Assembly (NCBI GenBank): GCA_963758025.1
Contig: CAVWUA010000001.1
Location: 372,001-436,000 of the forward strand
Source: CAVWUA01 sp963758025
Lineage (GTDB): Bacteria > Planctomycetota > Planctomycetia > Isosphaerales > Isosphaeraceae
Reading direction: 5' to 3'
Length of the DNA stretch: 64,000 bases
Below the pieces are notes generated by a model. The model had not been told where the DNA came from, made no database searches, and was given only the letters and a program-made list of their open reading frames with translations. Below are positions 21,101 through 32,196 of this stretch, one piece after another (positions within the stretch are counted from its first letter, which is position 1; each line of letters opens with the position of its first letter). Both the position numbers and the translations under genes were made by a program.

Positions 21101-21416
21101 CCTGCGCCTGGTCGAGGTCGGTGCCGATCTCGAACGTGACGGTCAGGGTGTACGAGCCGTCGCTGGAGGACGTGGAGGACATGTAGAGCATGTTCTCCAC
21201 GCCGTTGACCTGCTGTTCCACCGGCGCGGCGACCGTCTCCGCCACGACCTGAGCGCTGGCCCCGGGGTACACCGTGCGAACCTGCACGGTCGGCGGGGTG
21301 ATCTCCGGATACTGCTCGATCGGCAGGTTCAACAGCGCGACCACGCCGAAGATCATCGTCACGATGGCGATGACGTTGGCGAAGATCGGCCGGTCAATAA
21401 AGAATCGCGAGAACAT
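18174..21416 (-). CDS. RND multidrug efflux permease (HAE1 family)
   Basis: An intact 1080-residue inner-membrane pump of the AcrB/MexB type. It begins MFSRFFIDRPIFANVIAI, the standard first helix, and has a first periplasmic loop with YPGASAQVVAETVAAPVEQQ. The helix-4 proton relay is present in LAIGIVVDDAIVIVENAAHH (paired Asp). Twelve hydrophobic helices and two large periplasmic loops fit the family. It exports drugs or other hydrophobic compounds by proton antiport, together with an adaptor and an outer-membrane channel; no TolC-like gene is adjacent. It is the third gene of a tetR-adaptor-pump operon, 59 bp after the adaptor. Confidence 0.96.
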   Translation of the reverse strand: MFSRFFIDRPIFANVIAIVTMIFGVVALLNLPIEQYPEITPPTVQVRTVYPGASAQVVAETVAAPVEQQVNGVENMLYMSSTSSSDGSYTLTVTFEIGTDLDQAQVLVQNRIAQAEAQLPEEVRRQGITVKKQSTNIILVINLLSPDERFDSLFLTNYATLRIRDELSRIYGVGDVRGFGGSDYSMRIWLNPEKLKARKLTTEDVLRVLREQNVQVAAGAIGQSPSPDAQNFQLTIRALGRLSTVDQFENIIVKGGEGTRVTYLKDIATVELGAQTYDQYALKNGLPTASLAIFQLPGANALDVADQVREMIDRLSKDFPEGMTYDIPFDTTKFVRESIHEVYKTLFEAGILVLIVILVFLQDWRGVLIPATTVPVTIIGAFFAMSLLGFTINLLTLFGLVLAIGIVVDDAIVIVENAAHHIEHGLDARSATIKAMSEVTAPIIGITLVLMAVFVPAVFLGGITGQLYRQFALTIAATAIISAINALTLKPAQAASYLRPVSKKKNLFFRAFNYVYNGLEWLYTWTVRGLVRVSPLVLVLFFVLVAGTFWFYLSLPTGFLPIEDQGYAISVVQLPDGASLQRTREVVDEANKILMETDGVANVFAIGGFSLLDSTSASNSATFFVVFDPWSERTTHELSMDAILGKIRERYQEEILEAVAMIFPPPSIRGLGTTGGFQLQLEDHGAGLAELEKMVQEIQADSASQSSLRAVNSTFRAGVPQLYADIDRVKAKTLGLNLNDVFGTMQAFLGSAYVNDLNKFGRTYQVRVQADQKFRQDPQDIRRLEVRNRDGQMVPLGSIVDVQTVVGPQIINRYNLYPTALITGEAAPGYSSGDVLNLIEQMLRSKLPSGMGYDWTGMSYQEKRVGGEAVWVFALAVLFVYLVLAAQYESWLMPAAVIFVVPLGLLGASIAVAIRGMDNNVYTQIGIVLIIALASKNAILIVEFARDLRRNQGRSIREAAVEAARLRFRPILMTSFAFILGVWPLVNAHGAGAASRQALGTAVFGGMIASTALAVFVVPVFFVIFQWLSELKLGKSRRKNGPHDKTPHHPEIHHPAHAERPTAEPALVHSVATTPNPATT

Positions 21417-21475
21417 ATCCTTTGGCTTTCTTTTTCGATGGCCTTTGAGAAGTGCGTCGTGGGCGGAGGATGGGA

Positions 21476-22698
21476 TTATCCCTGGTGGGCGAGCTGCCCT
21501 CGGACGGGGGAGGACTCATGGTGGGACGTTTCGGAGAGTGTCGCGTCCGCGGGCTTCGCGGCCACGGCCTCGATGCGCTTCGGCTGGACCTTGGCGCCGG
21601 GGCGGGCACGCTGCACGCCGTTGACCACGACCCATTCGTCCCCCTTGAGGCCCTCATTGACGACCCGCTGGCCGGCCAGGGTCTGGCCGAGCTGGACCGG
21701 CCGGTAATCGACCGTGCCGTCCTCCTTGACGATCAGAACGTAATCGCCGCGCTGATCGGTGCCGAGGGCCCGCTCGGGCACGAGCAGCTTCGGCTGCGGC
21801 TCGCCGATGGTCGTCCGCAACCGGGCGAACAGGCCCGGGACGATCAGGCGGTCGGCGTTCGGGAACGTGGCGCGGTACATGATCGTGCCGGTGTTGGGGT
21901 CCACGCCCAGCTCGCCGAAGTCGAGCCGTCCTTCATGCGGGAACCCTTCCTCATTGCCCAGGCCCATCTCGAGGACCAGCCCCTGCTCCTCCAACGGGGG
22001 GAGGTTGTTCTCCGCTCGCCGATGGTTCAGGAACAGCAGGTCGCTCTCGCTCATCGTGAAATAGACGTCCAGCGGGTCGTAGCTGTCGATCGTCCCCAGG
22101 ATCGTCTGCTCCGGCTGGACGAGGTTGCCGACATCGACCAGGTGCCGGCCGATCCGCCCGCTGATGGGCGCGTGGATCTGGGTGTAGCCGAGCTGGAGCT
22201 TCGCGTCCCGCAGGGCCGCCTTGGCGGCTTCCACGCTGGCCACCGCGCTGATTGCGCTCGGCGACCCGAACGTCCAGTTCCTGCGGCGACGCCGCGTTGC
22301 GCTGGACCAGGACGCGCGATCGGGTCAGTTCGCTCTCGGCCAGTTGGAGCTCCGGCCTCGGCCTTTTTCAGCTCGGCCTCGGCCACCTCGACCTTGACCT
22401 TGTACGGAGCCTGCTCGATCACGAACAGCAGGTCTCCCTTCTCGACCTTCGCGCCATCCTCGAAGTGAACGCTCTCCAGGTAGCCGCTGACCCGGGCACG
22501 CAGATCGACCGTGTCGTTGGCGGCCGTCGTGCCGTTGAATTCCAGGTAATCGCGGACCGGCTGCCGGTCCGGCTGGGCGACCTCGACCTCCGGCGGCGGC
22601 GGGGGCGCGTACTGATTCTTTTCCTGACAACCGGTCAGGATCGACACGCTCGCCAGCAGCAGGGCCATCACGAACTTCGATGATCCTCGACCAGACAT
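21476..22698 (-). CDS. RND efflux periplasmic adaptor, lipoprotein (two frameshifts)
   Basis: Membrane fusion protein linking the RND pump to an outer-membrane channel. About 407 residues. A signal sequence with ASVSILTGCQEK gives a lipobox, so it is lipid-anchored. Next come a lipoyl half-motif (ARVSGYLESVHFEDGAKVEKGDLLF), an alpha-hairpin with AELKKAEA, the second lipoyl half (YTQIHAPISGRIGRHLVDVG) and a beta-barrel domain. Breaks near 22355 and 22245 fall in the hairpin; the intervening frame reads LQLAESELTRSRVLVQRNAA, as expected. ATG at 22698 has GGAGAGGAA upstream. Its stop is 59 bp before the pump gene. The C-terminal tail is Ala/Pro/Ser-rich. Confidence 0.93.
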
Positions 22699-22737
22699 GC
22701 TTCGTTTCCTCTCCAAACAACCTGCAACGGGCTTCAT

Positions 22738-23361
22738 TCAGATCGAGTTCCGGATACGCTCCCGGGCGTCGGGCTCACCGTGACCGAGCAAGACGCGCTC
22801 CACCACTCTCCGCGCCAGCTCCGGGCCGATCGCGCCCCCCGGTACAGAAAGTCCATCGTGCGGATCACGATCTGCCCGCGGACGGCCAGGACCAGGTCGG
22901 CCGCCGCATCGGGTGGAATGATCCCGGCCTCAGCCAAACAATCCACGATTTCTCGCATCACGGCATTGAGCCGATGGAGGATCCGGTCGATCTCCGCCGC
23001 CAGCCCCTGCCCCAGCGGGCCGAACATCACGGCATAGAGGAACCGCGTGCGATCCGGGTTCTCCCGGCTGAACGCGAAATACGCCTCCACCACCCGCACG
23101 AGCCGCTCGACCGGGTCGAGCGGGGTGTCCCGGAGCGCCTCCAGAGACGTGGCCAGACCTTCCAGGGGCTGGAGCAAGAGCGCTGCGCCAGCCCTTCCTT
23201 GCTCCCGAAGTGGTAGTAGAGGGTCGGACACGTCACCCCGGCCGCCTCGGTGATCTCACGCACCGGGGTCGCGTCGTAACCTTTACTCGCAAAAAGATTT
23301 GCGGCGTGCTGGGCGATCTCGGCCGCCGTCGCGCAGGCGCTCGCTCTTGGTCGGGGTCACG
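22738..23361 (-). CDS. TetR family transcriptional regulator (three frameshifts)
   Basis: About 207 residues when repaired. The N-terminal helix-turn-helix reads HAANLFASKGYDATPVREI, then TEAAGVTCPTLYYHFGSKEG, typical of TetR proteins; the rest is a variable ligand-binding helical domain containing RENPDRTRFLYAVMFGP. Breaks occur near 23325, 23180 and at a run of six Cs (22835-22840). Adding one base there gives a natural end IRNSI. GTG at 23361 has GAGAGGAA about 8 bases upstream. It heads the efflux operon and most likely represses it and itself through the palindrome at 23426-23446. Confidence 0.88.
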
Positions 23362-23425
23362 GTCAGGTTCCTCTCTGGTTTCGCGTGCCGGAAGGTCCTC
23401 CAGGCGATTCTTCGGGTATTACTAG

Positions 23426-23446
23426 CGTTCGTTAGCCTAACGAACG
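23426..23446. promoter_or_regulatory. Palindromic TetR-type operator
   Basis: Perfect 9-bp inverted repeat CGTTCGTTA / TAACGAACG around a 3-base centre, 65-85 bases upstream of the tetR start and about 110 bases upstream of the divergent STAS gene. AT-rich sequence (TTATATAG) at its right edge suits promoter elements. Position and symmetry fit autorepression by the TetR protein; the factor assignment is inference. Confidence 0.75.
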
Positions 23447-23557
23447 TTATATAGTGTACAGTGGTGACGAAGCATGTCAAGCATGTTTTTCGACGTGTAC
23501 GGTAGGATGAAGGAGGGATCTGGAGCCGAGAAGGGGTCCGAGTGGGAGGAGACGACG

Positions 23558-23905
23558 ATGCCGATCAACATCCGGATCGCCGACGACGTGGTGATCCTGA
23601 GCAACTTCGCCCGGCTCATGGACGACCCGAGGCACTTCGATGCGGTGCGGGATGTCGAGGAGTTCCTCGATCAGGGCTACCGCAACTTCGTGCTGGAGCT
23701 ACGCGCGATCAACGAGATGGGGGATAGCGGCCTCGGCCTCTTGATGACGATCACCCGGCGCATCCGTCAGCGCGGCGGCGATGTCGTCCTGGCCAGCCCG
23801 AGCCGGAGCATGGTCAAGCTCATCGAGATGATGCAGCTCGACGACTTCTGGGAGAGCTACCCCAGCGTCCCCGAGGCGCGGGCGGCGCTTTCTTCGATGG
23901 AGTGA
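23558..23905 (+). CDS. STAS-domain protein (anti-anti-sigma factor-like)
   Basis: A 115-residue single STAS domain: MPINIRIADDVVILSNFARL at the start, then RNFVLELRAINEMGDSGLGLLM, where the Ser of GDSG occupies the usual phosphorylation position, and VKLIEMMQLDDFWESYPSVPEA at the end. Such proteins bind anti-sigma kinases in partner-switching pathways; no kinase or sigma factor is adjacent. The ATG at 23558 is preferred because GGAGGAG lies about 8 bases upstream and the fold starts at once, rather than an in-frame ATG 84 bases earlier. It is divergent from tetR. Confidence 0.88.
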   Translation: MPINIRIADDVVILSNFARLMDDPRHFDAVRDVEEFLDQGYRNFVLELRAINEMGDSGLGLLMTITRRIRQRGGDVVLASPSRSMVKLIEMMQLDDFWESYPSVPEARAALSSME

Positions 23906-24015
23906 GGCATTCAGGAGGAAGTGGATGGCTGATGGATCACGGACGATGGATGACGGAACGGACAAGCGGGCCGACCGTCGATCCACATCAATTCTCAGCC
24001 ATCCTTTCGCTCGAG

Positions 24016-25365
<1,350 letters not shown>

Positions 25366-25401
25366 GAGCGTCTCTCCCGTATGCTGGGTGGCGTTTCCCA
25401 A

Positions 25402-25936
25402 TGGTCTTGCAGGATCATCCGACAGAAGGGCGATCTCGCGTTCGACTATACGAACCCAGGGCGAGCGTTGCGAGTGGTTGCCCTCCCACCCCTTTACAGA
25501 ACCGCCTCCGCGTGCTTTCCGAGAATATCAAACAATTGCAGAGCAGGTTGGCTCGTGGTAGGCTCATCACGAGGGTCGTTCGATCGCGAGCGAACCGCGT
25601 CCTGGCCCCGAGCGGGAAGCCCCGGCTTCGCTCGGGACAAATCTGCGGGCGACGCAACTTGCGAACACTAAAGGGGTTAGGTCGATATCCCGTCCTCTCG
25701 CGCCCGTTCTTCTAAAAGGTCACGGCATGACTTTGGGATGAGCGAGTACGAGGACTTCTCCGCCGCCGGGACACCGCCACTCCGGGGCGGGACGGCATAA
25801 TCGGCACGACCTGACGGGGCGAAAGTTTGGTAATCGTTTGTTTCTCCGGCCGGGTTTACGATATGATGAAGAATCATTCCACGTGCCCCACCATGCCGTT
25901 GATGATGTGACGCGACCGACGGAGGTCTCCGCTCCT
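25402..25936. other. Long non-coding spacer
   Basis: About 535 bases between the divergent Gfo/Idh/MocA and amidohydrolase genes. It holds one clear hairpin (25607-25636) and presumably both promoters. Short open frames exist on both strands but none has a recognisable product or convincing ribosome site. Confidence 0.5.
25607..25636. repeat. Two-stem hairpin
   Basis: Outer stem CCCGAGCG / CGCTCGGG (25607-25614 with 25629-25636), a GG bulge, and an inner stem AAGCC / GGCTT with a 2-base loop. It shares the core CCGAGCG...CGCTCGG with the terminator at 37619-37656. It may be a dispersed palindromic repeat or a structured leader for the amidohydrolase gene. Confidence 0.6.
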
Positions 25937-26914
25937 ATGGATTTCACCCGCCGCGATTTTGTCCGCCAGGCCGCTGGAAGTGCCGTTCTTGCAGGTGTGC
26001 TTGCCCGATCGGCCCTGGCCTCGGATGAGGATTTTCCGGCGATCGTGGACACGCACCAGCACCTTTGGGACCTGTCCCACCAGCGGCTGCCCTGGCTGGA
26101 AAACGCGGAACCCGTGCTCCGCAAGAGCTACACGACCGAGGATTACCGCGAGGCCACCCGGGGGTTGAACGTCACCCGCGCCATTTATATGGAGGTGGAT
26201 GTCGCCCCAGAGCAGCACGTCGCCGAGGCCGAGCACGTGCTGACGCTCTGCCGGGACCCCGAGGTGCCGACCGTCGCGGCGGTTATCGGCGGACGCCCCG
26301 CCGATCCGGCCTTCGGCGCCTACCTGGCTCGATTCCTGGACCACCCGTCGGTCAAGGGGGTCCGCCAGGTCCTGCACGGGCCGACGACCCCGGCCGGCTA
26401 TTGCCTGGAGCCGGAATTCGTCCGTGGAATCCGCCTTCTGGGCGACAAGGGCCTGCGATTCGACCTTTGCATGAGGCCGACCGAGCTGAAGGACGGAATC
26501 ACGCTGACGGAGCGCTGTCCGGAGACTCGGTTCGTTGTGGATCATTGCGGCAACGCCGACGTGAAGGCGTTCCGACCAGGCGCGACATCCGGACACGATC
26601 CGGTCGCCTGGAAACGGGACATGGAGGGGCTCGCCCGACGTCCCAACACGATCTGCAAGATCTCCGGTATCGTCGCGAGTGCCCCCGAAGGGTGGACCGC
26701 CGACGACCTGGCGCCGATCGTCAATCACTGCCTGGACGTCTTCGGCCCCGACCGCGTCGTCTTCGGCGGCGACTGGCCCGTTTGCCTCCTGGGGGCGGCG
26801 TCGTACCGTCAGTGGGTCGAGGCCCTCCGGGAGGTCGTTGCCGGCCGCAGCCGGACCGAACAAGAGAAGCTCTGGAATGAGAATGCCACGCGTTTCTATG
26901 CCCTGAAGGACTGA
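25937..26914 (+). CDS. Amidohydrolase family protein (COG3618-type), Tat-type signal
   Basis: A 325-residue TIM-barrel metal-dependent hydrolase. The start MDFTRRDFVRQAAGSAVLAG is a twin-arginine signal, so the enzyme is probably exported. After the signal the barrel begins IVDTHQHLWDL with the metal-binding His-x-His, continues with FVVDHCGNADVKAF, and ends near VVFGGDWPVCLLGA, holding the conserved catalytic Asp. The group includes lactonases and 2-pyrone-4,6-dicarboxylate hydrolase-like enzymes; in planctomycetes it often accompanies sugar oxidoreductases, and here it is divergent from one. ATG with GGAGG about 12 bases upstream supports the start. Confidence 0.9.
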   Translation: MDFTRRDFVRQAAGSAVLAGVLARSALASDEDFPAIVDTHQHLWDLSHQRLPWLENAEPVLRKSYTTEDYREATRGLNVTRAIYMEVDVAPEQHVAEAEHVLTLCRDPEVPTVAAVIGGRPADPAFGAYLARFLDHPSVKGVRQVLHGPTTPAGYCLEPEFVRGIRLLGDKGLRFDLCMRPTELKDGITLTERCPETRFVVDHCGNADVKAFRPGATSGHDPVAWKRDMEGLARRPNTICKISGIVASAPEGWTADDLAPIVNHCLDVFGPDRVVFGGDWPVCLLGAASYRQWVEALREVVAGRSRTEQEKLWNENATRFYALKD

Positions 26915-26999
26915 CCCCACCGCGCGAAAATCGACCGAGAAACACCAAACCCGCCTGAGCGCCATCATCCCTTTTCTTCATCGCGAGGAGCCCACCACG

Positions 27000-29900
27000 A
27001 TGCCCCGATTCCGCATACGGAGCGCCTGGCTCGCCATCCTCGTCGCTCTGACCGTCCCTTCTCTGGCGGTCCGAGGCGACGACGCGGCAACGTCCGAAAA
27101 AGGCGAGACCGCAACGAGCGTCAGCTACTATAAGCAGATCCGACCCATCCTCCAGGCCCATTGCCAGGGGTGCCACCAGCCGGCCAAGTCGGGTGGCGAC
27201 TACGTCATGACGGCCTTCGAGTCGATGCTGGCCGGTGGGGAGTCGGGGGTCGAGGCCATCATCCCGGGCAAGCCCGCCGAAAGTTACCTGATCGACCAGA
27301 TCACCCCCGACAAGGACGGCAAGGCGGCGATGCCGCAGGACAAGCCGGCCCTCTCCGCGGGTGAGCTCGAACTCATCACGAACTGGATCGCCCAGGGTGC
27401 GGTGGACGACACGCCCAAGAATGCTCTCGTCCGGTTCGATCGGGACCACCCGCCGGTCTACACCCGGCCGCCGATCATCCCGGCGCTCGATTACTCGCCC
27501 GATGGGCAACTGCTGGCCGTCGCCGGGTTCCACGAGGTCCTGCTCTGGAAGGCCGACGGTTCGGAACTCGTCGCCCGCCTGATCGGCCTGTCCGAGCGGG
27601 TCGAGTCGCTCGCCTTCTCCCCCGACGGAACCCGCCTGGCCGTCACCGGCGGCCGTCCGGGCCGGATGGGCGAGGTCCAGGTCTGGGACGTCGCCAAGCG
27701 GTCGCTCGAACTCTCGGTCCCGATCACCTTCGATACCGTCTATGGCGCGAGCTGGTCCCCCGATGGCTCGAAGATCGCCCTCGGCTGCGGCGATAACAGC
27801 GTGCGGGCGATCGACGCGAAGACCGGTGAGCAGGTGCTCTTCATGGGCTCGCACAGTGACTGGGCCCTCGACACGGTCTTCTCCGCCGATGGTTCGCACG
27901 TGATCTCCGTCGGCCGCGACATGACGACCAAGCTGACCGAGGTCGCGACCCAGCGGTTCGTGGACAACATCACCTCGATCACCCCCGGCGCCTTAAAGGG
28001 GGGGATTCTCTCCGTCGCCCGTCACCCCGAGCGCGATGAGATCGTGCTCGGCGGCGCCGACGGCGTGCCCAAGCTCTACCGCGTCTTCCGCCAGGTCGAG
28101 CGCAAGATCGGCGACGACTCGAACCTGATCCGCCAGTTCGACCCGATGCGAGGCCGCGTCACCAGCGTCGATGTCAGCGCCGACGGCAAGAAGATCGCCG
28201 CCGGCAGCAGCCTCGACGGCTCGGGCGAGATCCACGTCTACGCGTACGACTTCGACACGAGCCTGCCCGACAACATCAAGGCGATCATGGCGAAGGTCGC
28301 CTCCTCGCGGAGCAAGGAGGAGGTCGAGACCCTGGAGAAATATCACCGGGACGGCGTGAAGCGGCTGTCGATGATCGAGCTCCCCCAGAGCGCCGTGTAT
28401 GCCGTCGCGCTGCGGCCCGATGGCCAGATGCTCGCGGCGGCCGGTGGCGACGGCCAGGTCCGGCTGTTCAACCCGGATTCCGGTAGCCTCGTCAAGGAGT
28501 TCTCCGCGGCCCCGATCGGCGGCGAAGGCTCGTCGGTCGCGGCGGAGTCCCCCTACCCGCCCGCCGCGCCCCTGTCCGAGGTGGCGGTCGAGTCCGAAAC
28601 CCTGCCCGATGGGGAGAAACTCGTCGGCCTCGATGCCCCGGAGGCGATCCGTCTGAACGGGCCATTCGCCTATTCGCAGTTGCTCGTCAACGGCCGGCTC
28701 GCCTCGGGCGACCGGATCGACGTGACCCGCATGGTCGAGTTCCAGCTCTCGGCGCCGGTCGCCGAGGTCTCGCGCTCAGGTCAGGTCACGCCGACCGCCG
28801 ACGGACAGGCGACCTTGACCCTGCGGCTGGCCGATCAGGAGGTCACGCTTCCCGTGACCGTCTCGGGCGTTAACGCGCCGTTGACGGTCGATTACGTCCA
28901 CGACGTGACCCCCGTGATGTCGCGGCTCGGCTGCAACCAGGGGACCTGTCACGGTGCCCAGGCGGGCAAGAACGGATTCAAGCTCTCCCTGCGCGGTTAC
29001 GACCCGATCTTCGACGTGCGGGCCTTGACGGACGACCACGCCGCGCGGCGGATCAACCTGGCGTCCCCCGACGACAGCCTCATGCTCCTGAAGCCGACCG
29101 GTGGCGTGCCGCACGTCGGCGGGCCTTTGATCCAGCCAGGCGAGCCGTATTACCGCATCCTCCGCAACTGGATCGCCAACGGCGCGAAGCTCGACATGGA
29201 TTCCCCTCGCGTGACCTCGATCGAGGTCACGCCGACCAACCCGATCATCCAGCACATCGGCGCGAAGCAGCAGATCCGGGTGCTGGCGACCTACGCCAAC
29301 GGCGAGGTCCGCGACGTGACCCGCGAGGCGTTCGTCGAGAGCGGCAACACCGAGGTCGCCTCCGCCGGTTTCGGCGGCCTGATGACCTCCCTCCGGCGCG
29401 GTGAGGCCCCCATCCTCGTCCGCTACGAAGGGGCCTACGCCGCCACGACCCTGACCGTCATGGGCGACCGCTCCGGCTTCGTCTGGCAGGACCCCCCGAC
29501 CTGGAGCAAGGTCGACGAGCTCGCCGCCAACAAGTGGCAGCGCATGAAGATCCAGCCGTCGGACCTCTGCACCGATGCCGAGTTCATCCGCCGCGTCACC
29601 CTCGACCTGACCGGCCTGCCGCCGACGGCCGACGCCGTGCGGGCCTTCCTGGCCGACGAGCGCGAAACTCAGGTCAAGCGGGCCGAGCTGGTCGATAAGC
29701 TGATCGGCAACCCGGACTTCGTCGATTACTGGACGAACAAGTGGGCGGACCTCTTGCAGGTCAACCGCAAGTTCCTCGGCGTCGAAGGCTCCGTCGCGTT
29801 CCGCGACTGGATTCGCCAGAACGTCGAGAAAAATACCCCGTACGACCAGTTCGTCTCGGCGATCCTGACGGCCAGCGGGTCGAACCGCGAGCACCCGGCG

Positions 29901-32131
29901 GCGTCGTACTTCAAGATCCTCCGCGAGCCGGAGGACACGATGGAGAACACGACGCAGCTCTTCCTGGCCATCCGGTTCAACTGCAACAAGTGCCACGACC
30001 ATCCGTTCGAGCGCTGGACCCAGGACCAGTACTACGAGACGGCCGCCTACTTCGCCCGCGTCAGCCTGAAGGCGGACCCGGAGAGCAAGGGGCGGATGAT
30101 CGGCGGCACGGCCGTCGAGGGGTCCAAGCCGCTGTACGAAGAGGTGTACGACAAGCCCGAAGGCGAAGTCAATCACTCGCGCACCGGCAAGGTGGCCGAG
30201 CCGGAGTTCCCCTTCCCGAGCGAGCACCAGACGGCCGAGAACGCCACGCGGCGCCAGGACCTCGCGGCCTGGATGACCTCGCCCGATAACCCTTACTTCG
30301 CCAAGAGCTACGTCAACCGGCTCTGGGGCTACCTGCTCGGCGTCGGGATCATCGAGCCGCTCGATGACATCCGCGCGGGGAACCCGCCGACGAACCCCGA
30401 ACTGCTCGATTACCTGACCGAGGAGTTCATCAAGAGCGGCTTCGACGTCCGGCACGTCATGCGGCTGATCTGCGAGTCGCGGACGTATGGCCTGTCCGTC
30501 GCCACGAACAAGTGGAACGAGGACGACACGATCAACTTCTCGCACGCGACGGCCCGCCGCCTGCCGGCGGAGGTGCTGTACGACGCGGTGTACCGCGTCA
30601 CCGGCGCCGTGTCGGAGATCCCCGGCGTTCCGCCCGGCACCCGCGCCGCGGCCCTGCCCGACTCGGGCGTGGAGCTGCCCAGCGGCTTCCTCTCCACGTT
30701 CGGCCGACCGGCGCGGGAGAGTTCCTGCGAGTGCGAACGGTCCGACGACATGCAGCTCGGCCCGGTCATGGCCCTGGTCAGCGGGCCGACCCTCGCCGAC
30801 GCCATCGCCGATCCCGGCAGCGAACTGACGAAGCTCGTCGCAGCGGGAATCCGACAACGCGAAGATCGTCAACGAACTGTTCCTCCGCATCATGAACCGG
30901 CCCGCGACGCAGCCGGAGATCGACGCCTGCCTGGAGTCGTTCTCGGCCGTCGCCGAGGACCATCAACGGCTCGCCGAGCAGCTCGGCAAGCTGGAGGCCG
31001 AGTTCGCCCTCAAGCGCCCGCAACTGGAACAACAGCGCGAGGCTGCCATCGCCGCCGCGAAGGCCGCCCTGGAGGCCTATGAGAAGGAGCAAGCTCCCAA
31101 GATCGCCGAGCAGGAAAAGCAGAAGGCCGAGAAGACCGCTCAGCTCGAGAAGGAGCTGAAGGACTACGAGGCCACCCTGCCCGGGAAGATCGCCGAGTGG
31201 GAGAAAGGCCCAGTCGGTCGCCCAGCGCTGGCAGCCGCTTGTCCCCTCGTCGCTGAAGGCCAGCAACGGTGCAACCTTGACGAATGAGGCCGACGGCACG
31301 ATCGTCGTCACCGGCAAGAACGAGAAGGGGATCGTCACGATCGTCGCCGAAACCGATCTGACCGACATCACCGGCATTCGCCTGGAGGCCCTGACCGACG
31401 ACAAGCTGCCGCGCAAGGGGCCAGGACGCGCTCCGGACGGCAACTTCGTGCTGACCGAGCTGGAGGTTTCCGCCGCGTCCAAGGCGGACCCGAAGACCGC
31501 CAAGCCGGTCTCTCTGGCCAACGCTCAGGCCGATTTCAGCCAGGAGAACTTCGAGGTCGCCAAGGCGATCGACGGCAACGCGAACGACGGCGGCACCAAT
31601 GGCTGGGCCGTCTCGCCCACGACCGGCGTCGTCCACTGGGCGACCTTCGAGACGAAGGAGCCGCTTGGCGCCGCCGGTGGCACCGTCTTGACGTTCAAGC
31701 TGCACCACCAGTTCAACGGCAACGTGTACAAGCTCGGCCGGTTCCGCCTCTCCGTGACACGGGTTGCGAAGCCGATCGGCCTGGGCCTGCCCGAACCGTT
31801 GCGGGAGATCCTGGCGACGGTTCCCGAATTGCGGACGCAGGCTCAGAAGGACGCCCTGCTGGCCTACCACCGCACGATTGATCCCGATTGGCGCAAGCGG
31901 CTCGACGCGCTGAACGCCAGCAAGGCTCCCTTGCCGGTCGATTCCCGGCTGGTCGAGCTGAAGACACAGCTCAAGGAGGCGGAGGCCCCTGTTCCGGTCG
32001 ATCCCCGGCTGGCCCAGGTGCGGCAGGACGTCGAGATGAGCATCCGGCAAGCCACCAGCCGCCGCCTGACGGCCGCCCAGGATATCGCCTGGGCCTTGAT
32101 CAATAGCCCGGCGTTCCTGTTCAACCATTGA
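27000..32131 (+). CDS. Giant secreted protein: cytochrome c, WD40-like propeller, Ig-like, DUF1549 and DUF1553 (two frameshifts)
   Basis: About 1710 residues. A signal peptide (1-26) precedes a planctomycete cytochrome C domain with CQGCH (Cys55, Cys58, His59). A beta-propeller follows at about 150-500 with repeats such as YSPDGQLLAVAG, FSPDGTRLAVTG, WSPDGSKIALGC and LRPDGQMLAAAG. A second haem-like motif CNQGTCHGAQAGKNGFKLSL lies near 644. An Ig-like segment (SIEVTPTNPIIQHIGAKQQI) precedes DUF1549, which contains CNKCHDHPFERW near 995; then comes DUF1553 and a coiled coil. The C terminus has a carbohydrate-binding-like region. Frames break near 30842 and 31205, and the coding sense continues to 32131. 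It is followed at once by DUF1501, the usual partner. The pair is thought to act in extracytoplasmic polymer breakdown or electron transfer; the role is not proven. Confidence 0.9.
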
Positions 32132-32196
32132 TCCCGAGCGCCTCTGATCGGTCACTTTTGGATGAACGATTCACACCTTTCATGAGGAGTCGCGCG

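Noticed and set aside
18036..21707. Open frame of more than 1200 codons on the plus strand
   Set aside because: It is antisense to the RND pump, whose protein is unmistakable; long antisense frames are expected in GC-rich DNA.
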